64,000 nt of DNA. It comes from an uncultured Lachnospiraceae bacterium (GTDB lineage Bacteria > Bacillota > Clostridia > Lachnospirales > Lachnospiraceae). A program made the translations under genes and the position numbers. The DNA is taken from NCBI GenBank assembly GCA_910588215.1, contig CAJUQJ010000013.1, positions 1-64,000 on the forward strand, given 5' to 3'. This document shows, one piece after another, positions 43,152 through 52,950 of this stretch. The first letter of the stretch is position 1. Each line of letters begins with the position of its first letter. Below the pieces are notes generated by a model, which had not been told where the DNA came from, ran no database searches, and was given only the letters and a program-made list of their open reading frames with translations.

Positions 43152-44897
43152 ATGATAAAATCCAAAGAATTAAACAGATGCTTGCATAAGACTGGCTGCG
43201 CAGACGCAGAGGCAGTGCGTGGCAGAAGAAGAGGAAGTAAAACAGGAAATCCGGCCGGAAAATCGATTGTCGCTGCGCTTATCATGGGACTTTCGCTGTC
43301 GGTTACAGCGTGCGGCGATCATGAGAAAGGGGTAGCGAATCCCGATACGACGCAGACCTCGTTTGCGATCATGGGCGGGCAGAGCGCGCTCAGTCCCGGC
43401 TACACCGATAACGTAGTGCTTAAGGATCTGCAGACGGATACGGGCATTTTGATCGACTGGACGACCATGAGCGAGTCGCTGGCGGAACAGGTTAATATCC
43501 GGATCGCCGGGGAAGAACTGCCGGACGCATTTATAGGAGTGGGATTCAGTAACTATGATATCTCGCGTTATGGGGACGACGGTACCTTTATCGATCTGAC
43601 GCCTTATCTGACGGAAGAATATATGCCGAACCTAAGTAAGATTCTGGAGGAAAACCCGGATATCCGCAGCGCCATCACCATGGACGACGGTTATATTTAC
43701 GGTCTTCCGGCGGGTGAACGTATGGGAACGGCAGGCATTGGTGCGGCGGAGGACTACAGCATCTATTCCGTGCCGCAGTTTTCCATGATCAACAAGGCGT
43801 GGCTGGACGAATTGGGGCTTTCGGTGCCCACGACATTGGAGGAATTGCATACTGCGCTCAAAGCCTTTAAGGACAATGATATGAGTGCGAAATATTACGG
43901 AAACGCTGCGGGCAGCACCATTCCCATGAGTACCGGGTTTGATGAGTGGTGTTGGGGGCAGAATATCTTCTATGCCGGTTTCGGGTTCACCAACTGGCCC
44001 AATGATGTCTGCAAGGATCTGGTGCTGCGCGACGACGGTACGGTTGAATTTATCTGCGTGTCGGATGCTTATAGGGAGGCGGTCACCTACTTCCATGATT
44101 GGTATGCGGAGGGACTGATGGATCCGGAAATGTTCAGCCAGACGGATTCCCAGCTGATCTCGAAATGTTCGCAGGGTTATGTGGGTGTTGCCACCTGGTG
44201 GTATATAGAAGAGGTGATGGGCGATTACGCCGGAGATTATGTGTTCTTGCCTGTTTTGGACGGTCCGGACGGCACCCATAATGTGACGGTTCGCACCGGC
44301 GGCGGTATTAACAGCGGGAACCTGAACATCACGAAGGCCTGCAAGAGTCCGGCGAATCTGCTGAAATTCTTTGACAGGTGGTATGACCCGGAGATTGTTA
44401 TGCAGCTGCAGTATGGACCGATCGGTGTCTATTTTACCGACCAGGATGAGAACGGCGTATGGCAGAGTATATCGGACGAGGAAAGCCGTGAGAAATATGG
44501 CAAGGGTTCCGGTGAATTGAAAGGGGAATATGAGGTATTTGGACCGAAGCTGATTTTAAGTGATTACTATCAGACGACTTTCAGGATGGAGGACAGAGCC
44601 ATCGAACGCCTGACGGATCTGTATGATTATTGGATGCCTTATGTGGATTCTACGGCGACTTATCCGGTGGATTGTGTCTATACCAGCAGAGAGCTTGACG
44701 ATATCGACTGGTATAAGGCAAGTTTCGAGAGCGCCGTGGCTGAGCAGGAGGGCCTTTGGTTGAAAAACGGCGGTCCCACTGATGAAGAGTGGGAAAGTTA
44801 TATCAAGCATCTGCGGGATAAATGCGGGATGGATAAGCTGCTAAAGGTCTATCAGGCGGCCTATGACAGATATGCGGGCGTGGAGAACGACGAATAG
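43152..44897 (+). CDS. extracellular sugar-binding lipoprotein of the ABC system
   Basis: 581 residues. An unusually long cytoplasmic-looking N-terminus (about 35 residues with basic and Cys/Ala parts) precedes the hydrophobic signal ALIMGLSLSV and lipobox TAC, so Cys is near 54. The mature protein is a family-1 solute-binding protein of the YtcQ/LplA type (WYDPEIVMQLQYGPIG). GAAAGGCGG 8 nt upstream supports ATG 43152, not the TTG at 43128. It supplies beta-fructosides to the permeases. Confidence 0.85.
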   Translation: MIKSKELNRCLHKTGCADAEAVRGRRRGSKTGNPAGKSIVAALIMGLSLSVTACGDHEKGVANPDTTQTSFAIMGGQSALSPGYTDNVVLKDLQTDTGILIDWTTMSESLAEQVNIRIAGEELPDAFIGVGFSNYDISRYGDDGTFIDLTPYLTEEYMPNLSKILEENPDIRSAITMDDGYIYGLPAGERMGTAGIGAAEDYSIYSVPQFSMINKAWLDELGLSVPTTLEELHTALKAFKDNDMSAKYYGNAAGSTIPMSTGFDEWCWGQNIFYAGFGFTNWPNDVCKDLVLRDDGTVEFICVSDAYREAVTYFHDWYAEGLMDPEMFSQTDSQLISKCSQGYVGVATWWYIEEVMGDYAGDYVFLPVLDGPDGTHNVTVRTGGGINSGNLNITKACKSPANLLKFFDRWYDPEIVMQLQYGPIGVYFTDQDENGVWQSISDEESREKYGKGSGELKGEYEVFGPKLILSDYYQTTFRMEDRAIERLTDLYDYWMPYVDSTATYPVDCVYTSRELDDIDWYKASFESAVAEQEGLWLKNGGPTDEEWESYIKHLRDKCGMDKLLKVYQAAYDRYAGVENDE

Positions 44898-44929
44898 ATC
44901 AACGTGAACAAGAGAAGGAGAATTTGAGT

Positions 44930-46429
44930 ATGACAAGCCAGGTTTTACGGGATGCAAGAAGGTATGAGGAGGAGAAGGAGAGGAAGATCGCGGCGGAACC
45001 GCGGCCGGATTTTCATTTGTCCGCGCGGGTGGGATGGATGAACGACCCCAACGGTTTTTCGTATTACAAAGGGGAATATCATATGTTCTATCAGTATCAT
45101 CCGTTCAGTCCCTATTGGGGTCCCATGCACTGGGGCCATGCAGTGAGCAAGGATCTGCTGCACTGGAAACAGCTGCCGGCGGCAATGGCGCCGGATACGG
45201 ATTATGACAGGGACGGCTGTTTTTCGGGCAGTGGAATCGTGCTGCCCGATGGCAAACATCTGCTGATGTATACAGGCGTGATCAAGGAGAATCAGCCGGA
45301 TGGGAGCAACAGGGAAGTGCAGACACAGTGTATTGCGGTGGGAGATGGCTTGGATTATGAGAAATATGCGGGCAATCCGGTACTGGACAGTAAGCAGCTT
45401 CCCGAGAACGGCAGTCGGTTTGACTTTCGTGATCCCAAGATATGGCGGAAGCCGGACGGTACATACCGATGTGTGGTGGGTAACTGTACACCGGAGCATG
45501 ACGGGCAGATCCTTCTCTACAGCAGCCCGGACGGATTTACATGGAAATTTGAAAGAATCTTGGCCGCCAACAGAGGGCGCTTCGGTATGATGTGGGAATG
45601 CCCGGATTTCTTTCAATTGGACGGTAAGGCAGTGTTGATCACCAGCCCCCAGGATATGATGCCCCAGGGATTTGAGTATCATAACGGAAACGGTACATTA
45701 TGTCTGCTTGGCACTTTTGATGAGGAGACAGAGGAATTCCATGAGGAGACGGATCAGTCTGTCGATTATGGGATTGACTTCTATGCGCCTCAGACGGTGG
45801 TGGCGCCGGATGGCCGGAGGATCATGATCGGTTGGATGCAGAACTGGGATACCTGTAACCTGCACGCACCGAGCCGTCCGTGGTTTGGGCAGATGAGCCT
45901 GCCAAGAGAACTGTCTGTTCGGAATGGCCGCCTGTATCAGCAGCCGATCCGGGAGATAGAGGAGATGAGGGGACGGAAAGTCTGTCATGAGAACGTTGCT
46001 TTTACGGATATCATTCGGTTGGATGGGGTAAGTGGCCGCAAGATCGATATGGAGCTGCAGATCCGTCCGACGGATGCGGAGAATATTTACCGGAAGTTTG
46101 CGGTGCGTTTCGCCCAGGATGACACCTATCAGACCTCTGTCAGTTTCAGGCCCTATGAGTCCATCCTCAAGATCGACCGCAAACATTCCGGTTCCAGGCG
46201 CGCGATCATTCATCAGCGCCGTTGCCTGGTGAACAACAGCGACAGTCGGAAGGGAATCATTAAGATTCGGCTCATTCTGGATCAATTTAGTGCGGAAGTG
46301 TTCGTCAATGACGGGGAATATGCGCTTTCGGCAACTCTCTATACGGATGCTGCAGTGGATGGTATTTCTTTCTTTGCAGATGGTCAAGTGACTATGGATG
46401 TGGTACACTATTCGTTGGGAGATGTGTAG
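44930..46429 (+). CDS. GH32 beta-fructosidase / sucrose-6-phosphate hydrolase
   Basis: 499 residues, cytoplasmic. The three GH32 signatures are present: nucleophile Asp39 in WMNDPNGF, transition-state RDP in FDFRDPKIW, acid/base Glu in MWECPDFF. N-terminal five-bladed propeller and C-terminal beta sandwich (from about 340). It cuts terminal beta-fructose from sucrose, sucrose-6-phosphate or short fructans; an ABC rather than PTS entry favours unphosphorylated fructo-oligosaccharides. AGAAGGAG supports ATG 44930. Confidence 0.9.
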   Translation: MTSQVLRDARRYEEEKERKIAAEPRPDFHLSARVGWMNDPNGFSYYKGEYHMFYQYHPFSPYWGPMHWGHAVSKDLLHWKQLPAAMAPDTDYDRDGCFSGSGIVLPDGKHLLMYTGVIKENQPDGSNREVQTQCIAVGDGLDYEKYAGNPVLDSKQLPENGSRFDFRDPKIWRKPDGTYRCVVGNCTPEHDGQILLYSSPDGFTWKFERILAANRGRFGMMWECPDFFQLDGKAVLITSPQDMMPQGFEYHNGNGTLCLLGTFDEETEEFHEETDQSVDYGIDFYAPQTVVAPDGRRIMIGWMQNWDTCNLHAPSRPWFGQMSLPRELSVRNGRLYQQPIREIEEMRGRKVCHENVAFTDIIRLDGVSGRKIDMELQIRPTDAENIYRKFAVRFAQDDTYQTSVSFRPYESILKIDRKHSGSRRAIIHQRRCLVNNSDSRKGIIKIRLILDQFSAEVFVNDGEYALSATLYTDAAVDGISFFADGQVTMDVVHYSLGDV

Positions 46430-46507
46430 ATCTGCCTTGCGGATCGTTCGTCACACGCATCTGAGAATTTACAGAATCGGCTTGTGAAAGGAAGGAGTAG
46501 ACAGAGG

Positions 46508-47470
46508 ATGAAGAACTATGATGTGATCGCATTGGGGGAATTGTTAATCGATATGACAGATAACGGCATGTCGGGACAGGGCAACACGCTTTTTGAGGCC
46601 AATCCGGGCGGCGCCCCGTGTAATGTGCTGGCTATGCTGACGAAGCTGGGCCATAAGACGGGATTTATCGGCAAGGTGGGAGAGGATCTGTTTGGACGGA
46701 AGCTGAAAGCTGTATTGGAAGAGGTGGGTATAGATACTGTCAATCTGTGTGTGGACAAGAATGCCAGAACGACGCTGGCGTTTGTGGAGACGAAGGCGGA
46801 TGGCGACAGGGATTTCTCTTTCTACCGGAATCCAGGGGCGGATATGCTGCTTCGGAAAGAGGATATCCGGACGGAATTGCTTGCGCAGACGAAGCTGTTT
46901 CATTTCGGAACGTTGTCCATGACTCATGATGAGGTGCGGGAGGCTACGAAGTTCGCCGTGGCATATGCGAAAGAACAAGGAGCGGTGATCTCTTTTGATC
47001 CGAATATCAGGGAGCCACTTTGGGAATCCATGGATCTGGCAAGAGAACAGGTGGAGTACGGCCTTGGCATGTGTGATGTTCTGAAAATCTCCGACAACGA
47101 GATTGTATGGTTGACCGGGGAAGAGGATTACAGCGCAGGTGTTCGGAAGATTAAGGAACGCTATGATATTCCACTGATCCTTGTCTCCATGGGGAAAGAA
47201 GGGAGCCGGGCTTACTATAAGGATACTATGGTTGAGAAAGCTGCTTTCGTACAGAAGGATACCATTGAGACCACGGGCGCGGGAGATACCTTTATGGCAT
47301 GTGTACTTCATAAGGTGCTGCAGGTGGGACTGGATGCCTTTGCAGAGGAACAGCTGGCAGAGATGCTGACCTTTGCCAATGCGGCGGCATCCCTGATCAC
47401 TACCAGGAAAGGTGCGCTTCGGGTGATGCCGGAGGAGTATGAGATCCGGGAATTGGCAGAACATAGATAA
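46508..47470 (+). CDS. PfkB-family fructokinase
   Basis: 320 residues of the ribokinase/PfkB fold. The N-terminal NPGGAPCNVLAML and the C-terminal ATP/anion-hole motif TTGAGDTFMACVL (catalytic Asp) are clear. It would phosphorylate fructose released by the GH32 enzyme. AGGAAGGAG 10 nt upstream supports ATG 46508. Last gene of the fructoside operon. Confidence 0.9.
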   Translation: MKNYDVIALGELLIDMTDNGMSGQGNTLFEANPGGAPCNVLAMLTKLGHKTGFIGKVGEDLFGRKLKAVLEEVGIDTVNLCVDKNARTTLAFVETKADGDRDFSFYRNPGADMLLRKEDIRTELLAQTKLFHFGTLSMTHDEVREATKFAVAYAKEQGAVISFDPNIREPLWESMDLAREQVEYGLGMCDVLKISDNEIVWLTGEEDYSAGVRKIKERYDIPLILVSMGKEGSRAYYKDTMVEKAAFVQKDTIETTGAGDTFMACVLHKVLQVGLDAFAEEQLAEMLTFANAAASLITTRKGALRVMPEEYEIRELAEHR

Positions 47471-47550
47471 GATTGGGAGGGGATTTCACGGTTGTTAAGA
47501 TTGCTTGAGGTGCATATATATTTAAGGAAAGCAAACCAAGGGCATGATCA

Positions 47551-48843
47551 ATGTATATCCTTTATAGAATAATCCGTTATACACCAATCTATTTTATTCG
47601 GAAGAATATCGGAAGACAAAGAGCCAACGAGGTGATTGCTGTTTTGACAGCGATCGCCTTGTTTTGCTGTTCGGCACTGCCGGCGCGGGCAGAAGAAGAG
47701 ACGGCAGAGCAGCTGAAGCTTTATGCGCAGGCTGCGGTGCTCATGGATGCAGACTCGGGCCGTATCCTGTACGGGAAAAATGAGGAGGATATTCTTCCCA
47801 TGGCCAGCACGACAAAGATCATGACGTGTATTCTGGCGCTGGAATATGGAAATCCGGAAGAAATTGTGGAAGTGTCTGCCTATGCCACGAGCATGCCGAA
47901 AGTTAAACTGTATGTCAGACAAGGAGAAAAATACAGATTAAAGGATCTTCTCTATTCGCTTATGTTGGAGTCTCACAACGACTCCGCAGTGGTGATCGCG
48001 GAGGCGGTAGGTGGCAGTGTGGAAGGATTTGCGACGATGATGAATCAGAAGGCGCGTGATATTGGCTGCTATGATACTTACTTTATAACGCCTAACGGGT
48101 TGGATGCGGTGGTCAACGATAACGGGAAGATTCATTCGACGACCGCCGGAGACTTGGCTAGGATCATGGCGTATTGTGTCACGGACTCTGCAGCGAAAGA
48201 GGAATTCCTGGAGATTACGCGGACACTTTCCTATGATTTTACGGATGCGGATGGCAAGAGAAGCTTTCACTGCAATAATCATAATGCGTTCCTCGGTATG
48301 ATGAAGGAAGCGCTTTCCGGAAAAACAGGATTTACCAATAATGCAGGCTATTGTTATGTGGGAGCCATAGAGAGCGAGGGGAGGATCTTCACGGTCGCTC
48401 TTCTGGCATGCGGCTGGCCAAACAACAGGAATTATAAGTGGAGTGATATGAAACAGCTGGTGGCTTATGGTATGGAGCGGTACCGATACAGGGACATCTA
48501 TGAACAAAGAGAATTTGAGGATATTCCTGTCGCAAACGGTGTGGACAATGCTTCCGGGAAACCGTTTGCGGCAGCATATGTGCCGGTCAGAGTAGATGAC
48601 CGTGGGGAGACGGATCTGTCCTTCCTGCTTTGCGAGACAGACCGAATCGAGGTCAAAACGCAGGTTGCCCGGACGCTGCAGGCACCGGTGGCAGAGAACA
48701 CGGAGATTGGGACGGTCTGCTATTATCTGAACGGAGAAATGATCAGACGGTACCCGGTCGTCACGACCCAAACAGTAAAGGAAAGATCATATAAATATGT
48801 AGCCACATATTTATTATATAGATTTCTGCCGGGAACAACCTGA
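47551..48843 (+). CDS. D-alanyl-D-alanine carboxypeptidase (DacF/PBP5 type)
   Basis: 430 residues. Signal peptide (LTAIALFCCSALPARA) and S11 peptidase domain: SxxK ASTTK (Ser86, Lys89), SxN SHN (Ser141, Asn143) and KTG (258-260). The C-terminal domain and amphipathic helix (KYVATYLLYRFLP) anchor it to the membrane. It trims D-Ala from peptidoglycan. Family members act in vegetative or spore cortex synthesis (DacF); which one is uncertain. Confidence 0.9.
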   Translation: MYILYRIIRYTPIYFIRKNIGRQRANEVIAVLTAIALFCCSALPARAEEETAEQLKLYAQAAVLMDADSGRILYGKNEEDILPMASTTKIMTCILALEYGNPEEIVEVSAYATSMPKVKLYVRQGEKYRLKDLLYSLMLESHNDSAVVIAEAVGGSVEGFATMMNQKARDIGCYDTYFITPNGLDAVVNDNGKIHSTTAGDLARIMAYCVTDSAAKEEFLEITRTLSYDFTDADGKRSFHCNNHNAFLGMMKEALSGKTGFTNNAGYCYVGAIESEGRIFTVALLACGWPNNRNYKWSDMKQLVAYGMERYRYRDIYEQREFEDIPVANGVDNASGKPFAAAYVPVRVDDRGETDLSFLLCETDRIEVKTQVARTLQAPVAENTEIGTVCYYLNGEMIRRYPVVTTQTVKERSYKYVATYLLYRFLPGTT

Positions 48844-49011
48844 TCGGATATCTTAACATTTTTTTGGCAGTTTAATTGAAATTTTTTGGAAATTAATCTG
48901 GTAGAGCGGCGGATTCTGTGTTATACTACTTTCGTGTGCTATGCAAAGATTCCATGGAGTGTCTGCTGATAATGTGGCATGACAGGGAGTATGTGTGCGC
49001 ACGATGATAAT

Positions 49012-49020
49012 TGTTATAAT
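49012..49020 (+). promoter_or_regulatory. extended -10 promoter of the decarboxylase operon
   Basis: TTGTTATAAT with TATAAT at 49015-49020 and a TG extension, but no good -35. It lies about 35 nt before ATG 49054. Another TATACT occurs near 48920. Confidence 0.4.
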
Positions 49021-49053
49021 TATTTAGTATTCTAATAAATGGAGGGCTGAAAA

Positions 49054-50481
49054 ATGAGTACTACTTCTCAAGCGAGCCAAAGAATCAACGCTTTGCTCGA
49101 TGAAAACAGTTTCGTTGAGATCGGTGCACTTGTAACGGCGAGAGCGACAGATTTCAATCTGAAACAGACAGAAACTCCTTCTGACGGTGTTGTGACCGGC
49201 TATGGAGTTATCAACGGTAATCTTGTGTATGTATATAGCCAGGATGCATCTGTTCTGAATGGATCCGTCGGTGAAATGCATGCCAGGAAGATCGCAAACC
49301 TCTATGATCTGGCATTAAAGATGGGTGCACCCGTGATCGGGCTGATCGATTCTGCCGGGCTCAGACTGCAGGAAGCGACAGATGCTTTGAATGGTTTTGG
49401 TGAGATCTACATGAAGCAGACGCTTGCATCAGGTGTGATCCCTCAGATCACGGCTGTATTCGGTAATTGCGGCGGCGGACTTGCGTTGATTCCGGCAATG
49501 ACGGATTTCGCATTTATGGAGGAGAAGAAAGCGAAGTTATTCGTGAACGCGCCCAATGCACTGGCAGGCAATGAAGTGTCCAGATGTGACACGGCTGCAG
49601 CAGCATTCCAGAGCGAAGAGACAGGTCTGGTGGATATGGTGACTGACGAAGCAACGATCATGGAGCAGATCAGACAGCTTGTTTCCGTTCTGCCGGCTAA
49701 CAATGCGGATCTTGCAGTGGATGACTGTACGGACGATCTGAACAGAGTATGTGCTGAGCTTGTGAATTGTGTGGGAGATACCTCTATCGCATTATCGCAG
49801 ATAGCGGATGACGGCCTTTTTGTAGAAGTGAAGCAGGATTATGCGAAAGATATGGTTGCAGGATTCATCAGATTGAACGGTGCGACTGTTGGTGCTGTTG
49901 CCAATCGTACGGAAGTTTATAACGCCGACGGTGAGGTGGCAGAGAAGTTTGAAGCGGTATTATCTGCAAGAGGAGCAGAGAAAGCGGCAGAGTTTGTTAC
50001 TTTCTGTGATGCCTTTGATATTCCGGTATTATCGCTGACAAATGTTAAGGGATTTGCAGCTACCAAATGTTCCGAGAAGAGAATGGCTAAGGCAGTGGGC
50101 AAGCTTACATATGCGTTTGCCAATGCGACAGTGCCGAAAGTTAATGTGGTGATCGGCAAGGCATACGGTAGCGCATATGTAGCAATGAATTCCAAGGCGA
50201 TCGGCGCAGACATCACGATTGCATGGCCTGATGCGGAAATCGGTATGATGGATGCATCTCTTGCGGCGAAGATCATCTGTGATGGACAAGGCTCCGATGC
50301 GATCGATGCTTGTGCGAAAGAATATGCGGCATTGCAGAACAATGTGACAAGCGCAGCGAAGAGAGGCTATGTGGATCAGATCGTTGATCCTGCTGATACA
50401 AGGAAATATGTGATCGGCGCATTTGAAATGTTAGCGACTAAGAGTGAAGGCCGTCCGGAGAAGAAACACGGTACGGTTTAG
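49054..50481 (+). CDS. acyl-CoA carboxyltransferase (12S/MmdA-like)
   Basis: 475 residues of the carboxyl transferase (crotonase-like) family, related to methylmalonyl-CoA decarboxylase alpha and transcarboxylase 12S. Visible segments: YVYSQDASVLNGSVG, IGLIDSAGLRLQEA, AVFGNCGGGLALIPA and, in the second half, ADITIAWPDAEIGMMD. It moves carboxyl between an acyl-CoA and biotin. It is shorter than the usual 510 residues. Start ATG 49054 follows GGAGGG. First gene of the operon with OadG-like, BCCP, OadB and 5S-like proteins. Confidence 0.9.
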   Translation: MSTTSQASQRINALLDENSFVEIGALVTARATDFNLKQTETPSDGVVTGYGVINGNLVYVYSQDASVLNGSVGEMHARKIANLYDLALKMGAPVIGLIDSAGLRLQEATDALNGFGEIYMKQTLASGVIPQITAVFGNCGGGLALIPAMTDFAFMEEKKAKLFVNAPNALAGNEVSRCDTAAAAFQSEETGLVDMVTDEATIMEQIRQLVSVLPANNADLAVDDCTDDLNRVCAELVNCVGDTSIALSQIADDGLFVEVKQDYAKDMVAGFIRLNGATVGAVANRTEVYNADGEVAEKFEAVLSARGAEKAAEFVTFCDAFDIPVLSLTNVKGFAATKCSEKRMAKAVGKLTYAFANATVPKVNVVIGKAYGSAYVAMNSKAIGADITIAWPDAEIGMMDASLAAKIICDGQGSDAIDACAKEYAALQNNVTSAAKRGYVDQIVDPADTRKYVIGAFEMLATKSEGRPEKKHGTV

Positions 50482-50498
50482 AAAGGATGATGCTTAAT

Positions 50499-51239
50499 AT
50501 GAAAAAATTATTGGCAATATTAGGTGTGATTACCTGTATGGTCGGCTTATGCGCGTGTGGTCAGGAAGAGGCGAAGACACAGACAGCAGGCGCTGATGAA
50601 GAAGCGCTGTTGCAATATGGTGAGACGACGGTTCAGCAGATCGACACGATCGTAAGCCAGGGCGCCATAGAGCAGTATGCTGCTGACGCTGTTATTTACA
50701 ACGGACTTCTTGACTGGCAGAATGCGTTGGAAGATATAGGTAACTTTGAAGGCACGAATGGCGGTACCGTGGATATCAGCGACGAGGAGATCGTTGTCAG
50801 CATCAATATCTCGGGTTCCGATCACAACGCCGTAATGGATATTGTTTTTGCAGCTGATATGTCTGGTTATGAAGGAATATCAACGAACATCAAATATACC
50901 ACTGCCGAGAATATGGGAAGAGCGGCGATGAATACACTGATCGGTATGGGAACCGTGTTCGTAGTACTGATCATTATCAGCCTGATCATCTCCGCATTCA
51001 GTGTGATTCCGAAGCTTGAAGCGAAGATGAAGAAGTCAGGGAAGCAGGAGACGGCACAGCCGGCCAAGGCAGCTCCGGTTGCCGTACCCGCGGTTGTTGA
51101 GGAAGAGTTGAGTGATGACACCGAACTGGTCGCAGTCATAGCGGCGGCGATCGCAGCGTATGAAGGTTCCGGTTCCACCGATGGATTTGTGGTAAGATCC
51201 ATCAGAAAATCTAATAAGAGCAAATGGCAGAATGCCTGA
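50499..51239 (+). CDS. OadG-like subunit fused to a lipoprotein domain
   Basis: 246 residues. It starts with a lipoprotein-like signal (ILGVITCMVGLCAC, Cys about 20). About 120 residues of exported domain follow, then one hydrophobic span (MGTVFVVLIIISLIISAF) and a cytoplasmic Ala/Pro-rich tail with the OadG-like DDTELVAVIAAAIAAYEG. The usual OadG is about 80-100 residues with only the span and tail. It would link the Na+ pump and biotin protein. ATG 50499 has AAAGGA 11 nt upstream; 50487 and 50490 are too close. Confidence 0.8.
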   Translation: MKKLLAILGVITCMVGLCACGQEEAKTQTAGADEEALLQYGETTVQQIDTIVSQGAIEQYAADAVIYNGLLDWQNALEDIGNFEGTNGGTVDISDEEIVVSINISGSDHNAVMDIVFAADMSGYEGISTNIKYTTAENMGRAAMNTLIGMGTVFVVLIIISLIISAFSVIPKLEAKMKKSGKQETAQPAKAAPVAVPAVVEEELSDDTELVAVIAAAIAAYEGSGSTDGFVVRSIRKSNKSKWQNA

Positions 51240-51260
51240 AAGTCATAGGAGGATATGAAG

Positions 51261-51635
51261 ATGAAGAATTATACAATTACCGTAAACGGAAGCGTATATG
51301 ATGTAGTGGTAGAAGAAGGCGCAACGAGCGGCGCACCTGCAGCGGCAGCACCGAAGGCACCCAAAGCGGCACCGAAGGCAGCTCCGGCACCTGCAGCAGC
51401 TCCGGCGGCAGGCGCAGCAGGCAGCATCAAGATCGAGGCAGGTGCAGCGGGTAAAGTATTTAAGATTGAGGCGAACGTAGGACAGGCAGTGAAGAAGGGT
51501 GATGCTGTCGTGATCGTAGAAGCGATGAAGATGGAGATTCCTGTTGTTGCTCCGGAAGACGGTACTGTAGCAAGTATTAATGTAGCTGTAGGCGATGCTG
51601 TAGAAGCAGGCGCACTGCTGGCAACGTTGAACTAA
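51261..51635 (+). CDS. biotin carboxyl carrier protein
   Basis: 124 residues. A short N-terminal strand part (YTITVNGSVYDVVVEE), an Ala/Pro linker (25-55) and the biotinyl domain with Lys90 in VEAMKMEI. It carries the carboxyl group on biotin between the 12S-like, 5S-like and OadB subunits. AGGAGG 8 nt before ATG 51261 excludes the ATG at 51255. Confidence 0.93.
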   Translation: MKNYTITVNGSVYDVVVEEGATSGAPAAAAPKAPKAAPKAAPAPAAAPAAGAAGSIKIEAGAAGKVFKIEANVGQAVKKGDAVVIVEAMKMEIPVVAPEDGTVASINVAVGDAVEAGALLATLN

Positions 51636-51695
51636 TGGACAGTATCAGCCGATACAGGTTGATTTCTGGAATTAAAACTACAGGAGGTTAATGAA

Positions 51696-52841
51696 ATGTA
51701 TATAGTTGAGACGCTTGACAATCTGATTCACCAGACCGCGTTTTTTAACTTGACTGTCGGTAACTATATCATGATTGTCGTAGCACTTGTTTTTCTATAT
51801 CTGGCTATAGGCAGAGGATTTGAACCGCTTTTGCTGGTTCCGATCGCGTTCGGTATGCTGCTTGTGAATATCTATCCGGATATTATGGCACCGGTCGGAG
51901 AGGGCGGCGCCGGCGGCGGTCTGCTGTACTACTTCTATCTGCTGGATGAATGGGCTATCCTGCCGTCCCTGATCTTCATGGGTGTTGGAGCCATGACGGA
52001 CTTTGGCCCGCTGATCGCCAATCCGAAAAGTTTTCTGCTCGGTGCGGCAGCACAGTTTGGTATTTTCGCAGCATATTTTGGTGCGATCTTCTTAGGATTC
52101 AATGATAAGGCAGCGGCAGCGATTTCCATTATCGGTGGTGCTGACGGCCCGACATCCATCTTCCTTGCAGGTAAGCTGGGACAGACGACTTTGATGGGAC
52201 CGATCGCAGTAGCGGCATATTCTTATATGGCGCTGGTACCGATCATTCAGCCGCCTATCATGAAACTCTTTACGACAGAGAAGGAAAGAAAGATCAAGAT
52301 GGGACAGCTTCGTCCGGTCAGCAAGTTGGAGAAGATTCTGTTCCCGATCGTTGTAACGGTTGTGGTAGCTTTGATCCTTCCGACAACGGCACCGCTGGTA
52401 GGTATGCTGATGCTTGGTAATCTGTTCAGAGAGAGTGGCGTTGTAAGACAGCTGGCTGATACGGCGTCCAACGCGCTCATGTACATCGTTGTTATCGTGC
52501 TGGGTACTTCCGTAGGTGCTACGACCAGTGCGGAGGCTTTCCTGAACTGGGATACGATCAAGATCGTTGCACTTGGACTGATCGCATTTGCCTTTGGTAC
52601 AGCGGCCGGTGTATTGTTCGGTAAGTTAATGTGTGTATTGACCAAGGGTAAGGTAAATCCGCTGATCGGTTCTGCGGGTGTGTCTGCCGTACCTATGGCA
52701 GCACGAGTTTCACAGAAGGTTGGTGCGGAGGCGGATCCTACTAATTTCCTGCTGATGCATGCTATGGGTCCTAACGTGGCAGGTGTTATCGGTACTGCAG
52801 TGGCAGCCGGTACCTTTATGGCAGTATTCGGCGTATTCTAA
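51696..52841 (+). CDS. Na+-translocating decarboxylase beta subunit (OadB)
   Basis: 381 residues with about 9-10 membrane spans. The essential GGADGPT loop (Asp150), and GGAGGGLLYYFYLL and NPLIGSAGVSAVPMAARVSQ, are typical of OadB/MmdB/GcdB. It couples decarboxylation of carboxybiotin to Na+ export. Ala/Gly-rich helices match the usual topology. GGAGG precedes ATG 51696. Confidence 0.95.
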   Translation: MYIVETLDNLIHQTAFFNLTVGNYIMIVVALVFLYLAIGRGFEPLLLVPIAFGMLLVNIYPDIMAPVGEGGAGGGLLYYFYLLDEWAILPSLIFMGVGAMTDFGPLIANPKSFLLGAAAQFGIFAAYFGAIFLGFNDKAAAAISIIGGADGPTSIFLAGKLGQTTLMGPIAVAAYSYMALVPIIQPPIMKLFTTEKERKIKMGQLRPVSKLEKILFPIVVTVVVALILPTTAPLVGMLMLGNLFRESGVVRQLADTASNALMYIVVIVLGTSVGATTSAEAFLNWDTIKIVALGLIAFAFGTAAGVLFGKLMCVLTKGKVNPLIGSAGVSAVPMAARVSQKVGAEADPTNFLLMHAMGPNVAGVIGTAVAAGTFMAVFGVF

Positions 52842-52902
52842 GGATGATGAGTATTTCATAAAGGTAATTTGCTTCGCAAAATTTTCTTATAGAATAAAGT
52901 AG

Positions 52903-52927
52903 AGTCTGCGGAACAGATCCGCAGACT
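52903..52927 (+). other. perfect hairpin within the operon
   Basis: A 10-bp stem AGTCTGCGGA/TCCGCAGACT with loop ACAGA lies between the OadB stop and the next ribosome site. There is no T run. It may be an RNA processing or stability element. A weaker TTTGC-TTC-GCAAA hairpin lies at 52867-52880. Confidence 0.55.
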
Positions 52928-52950
52928 GTGAGAAAGGAATGGTTAATAAA

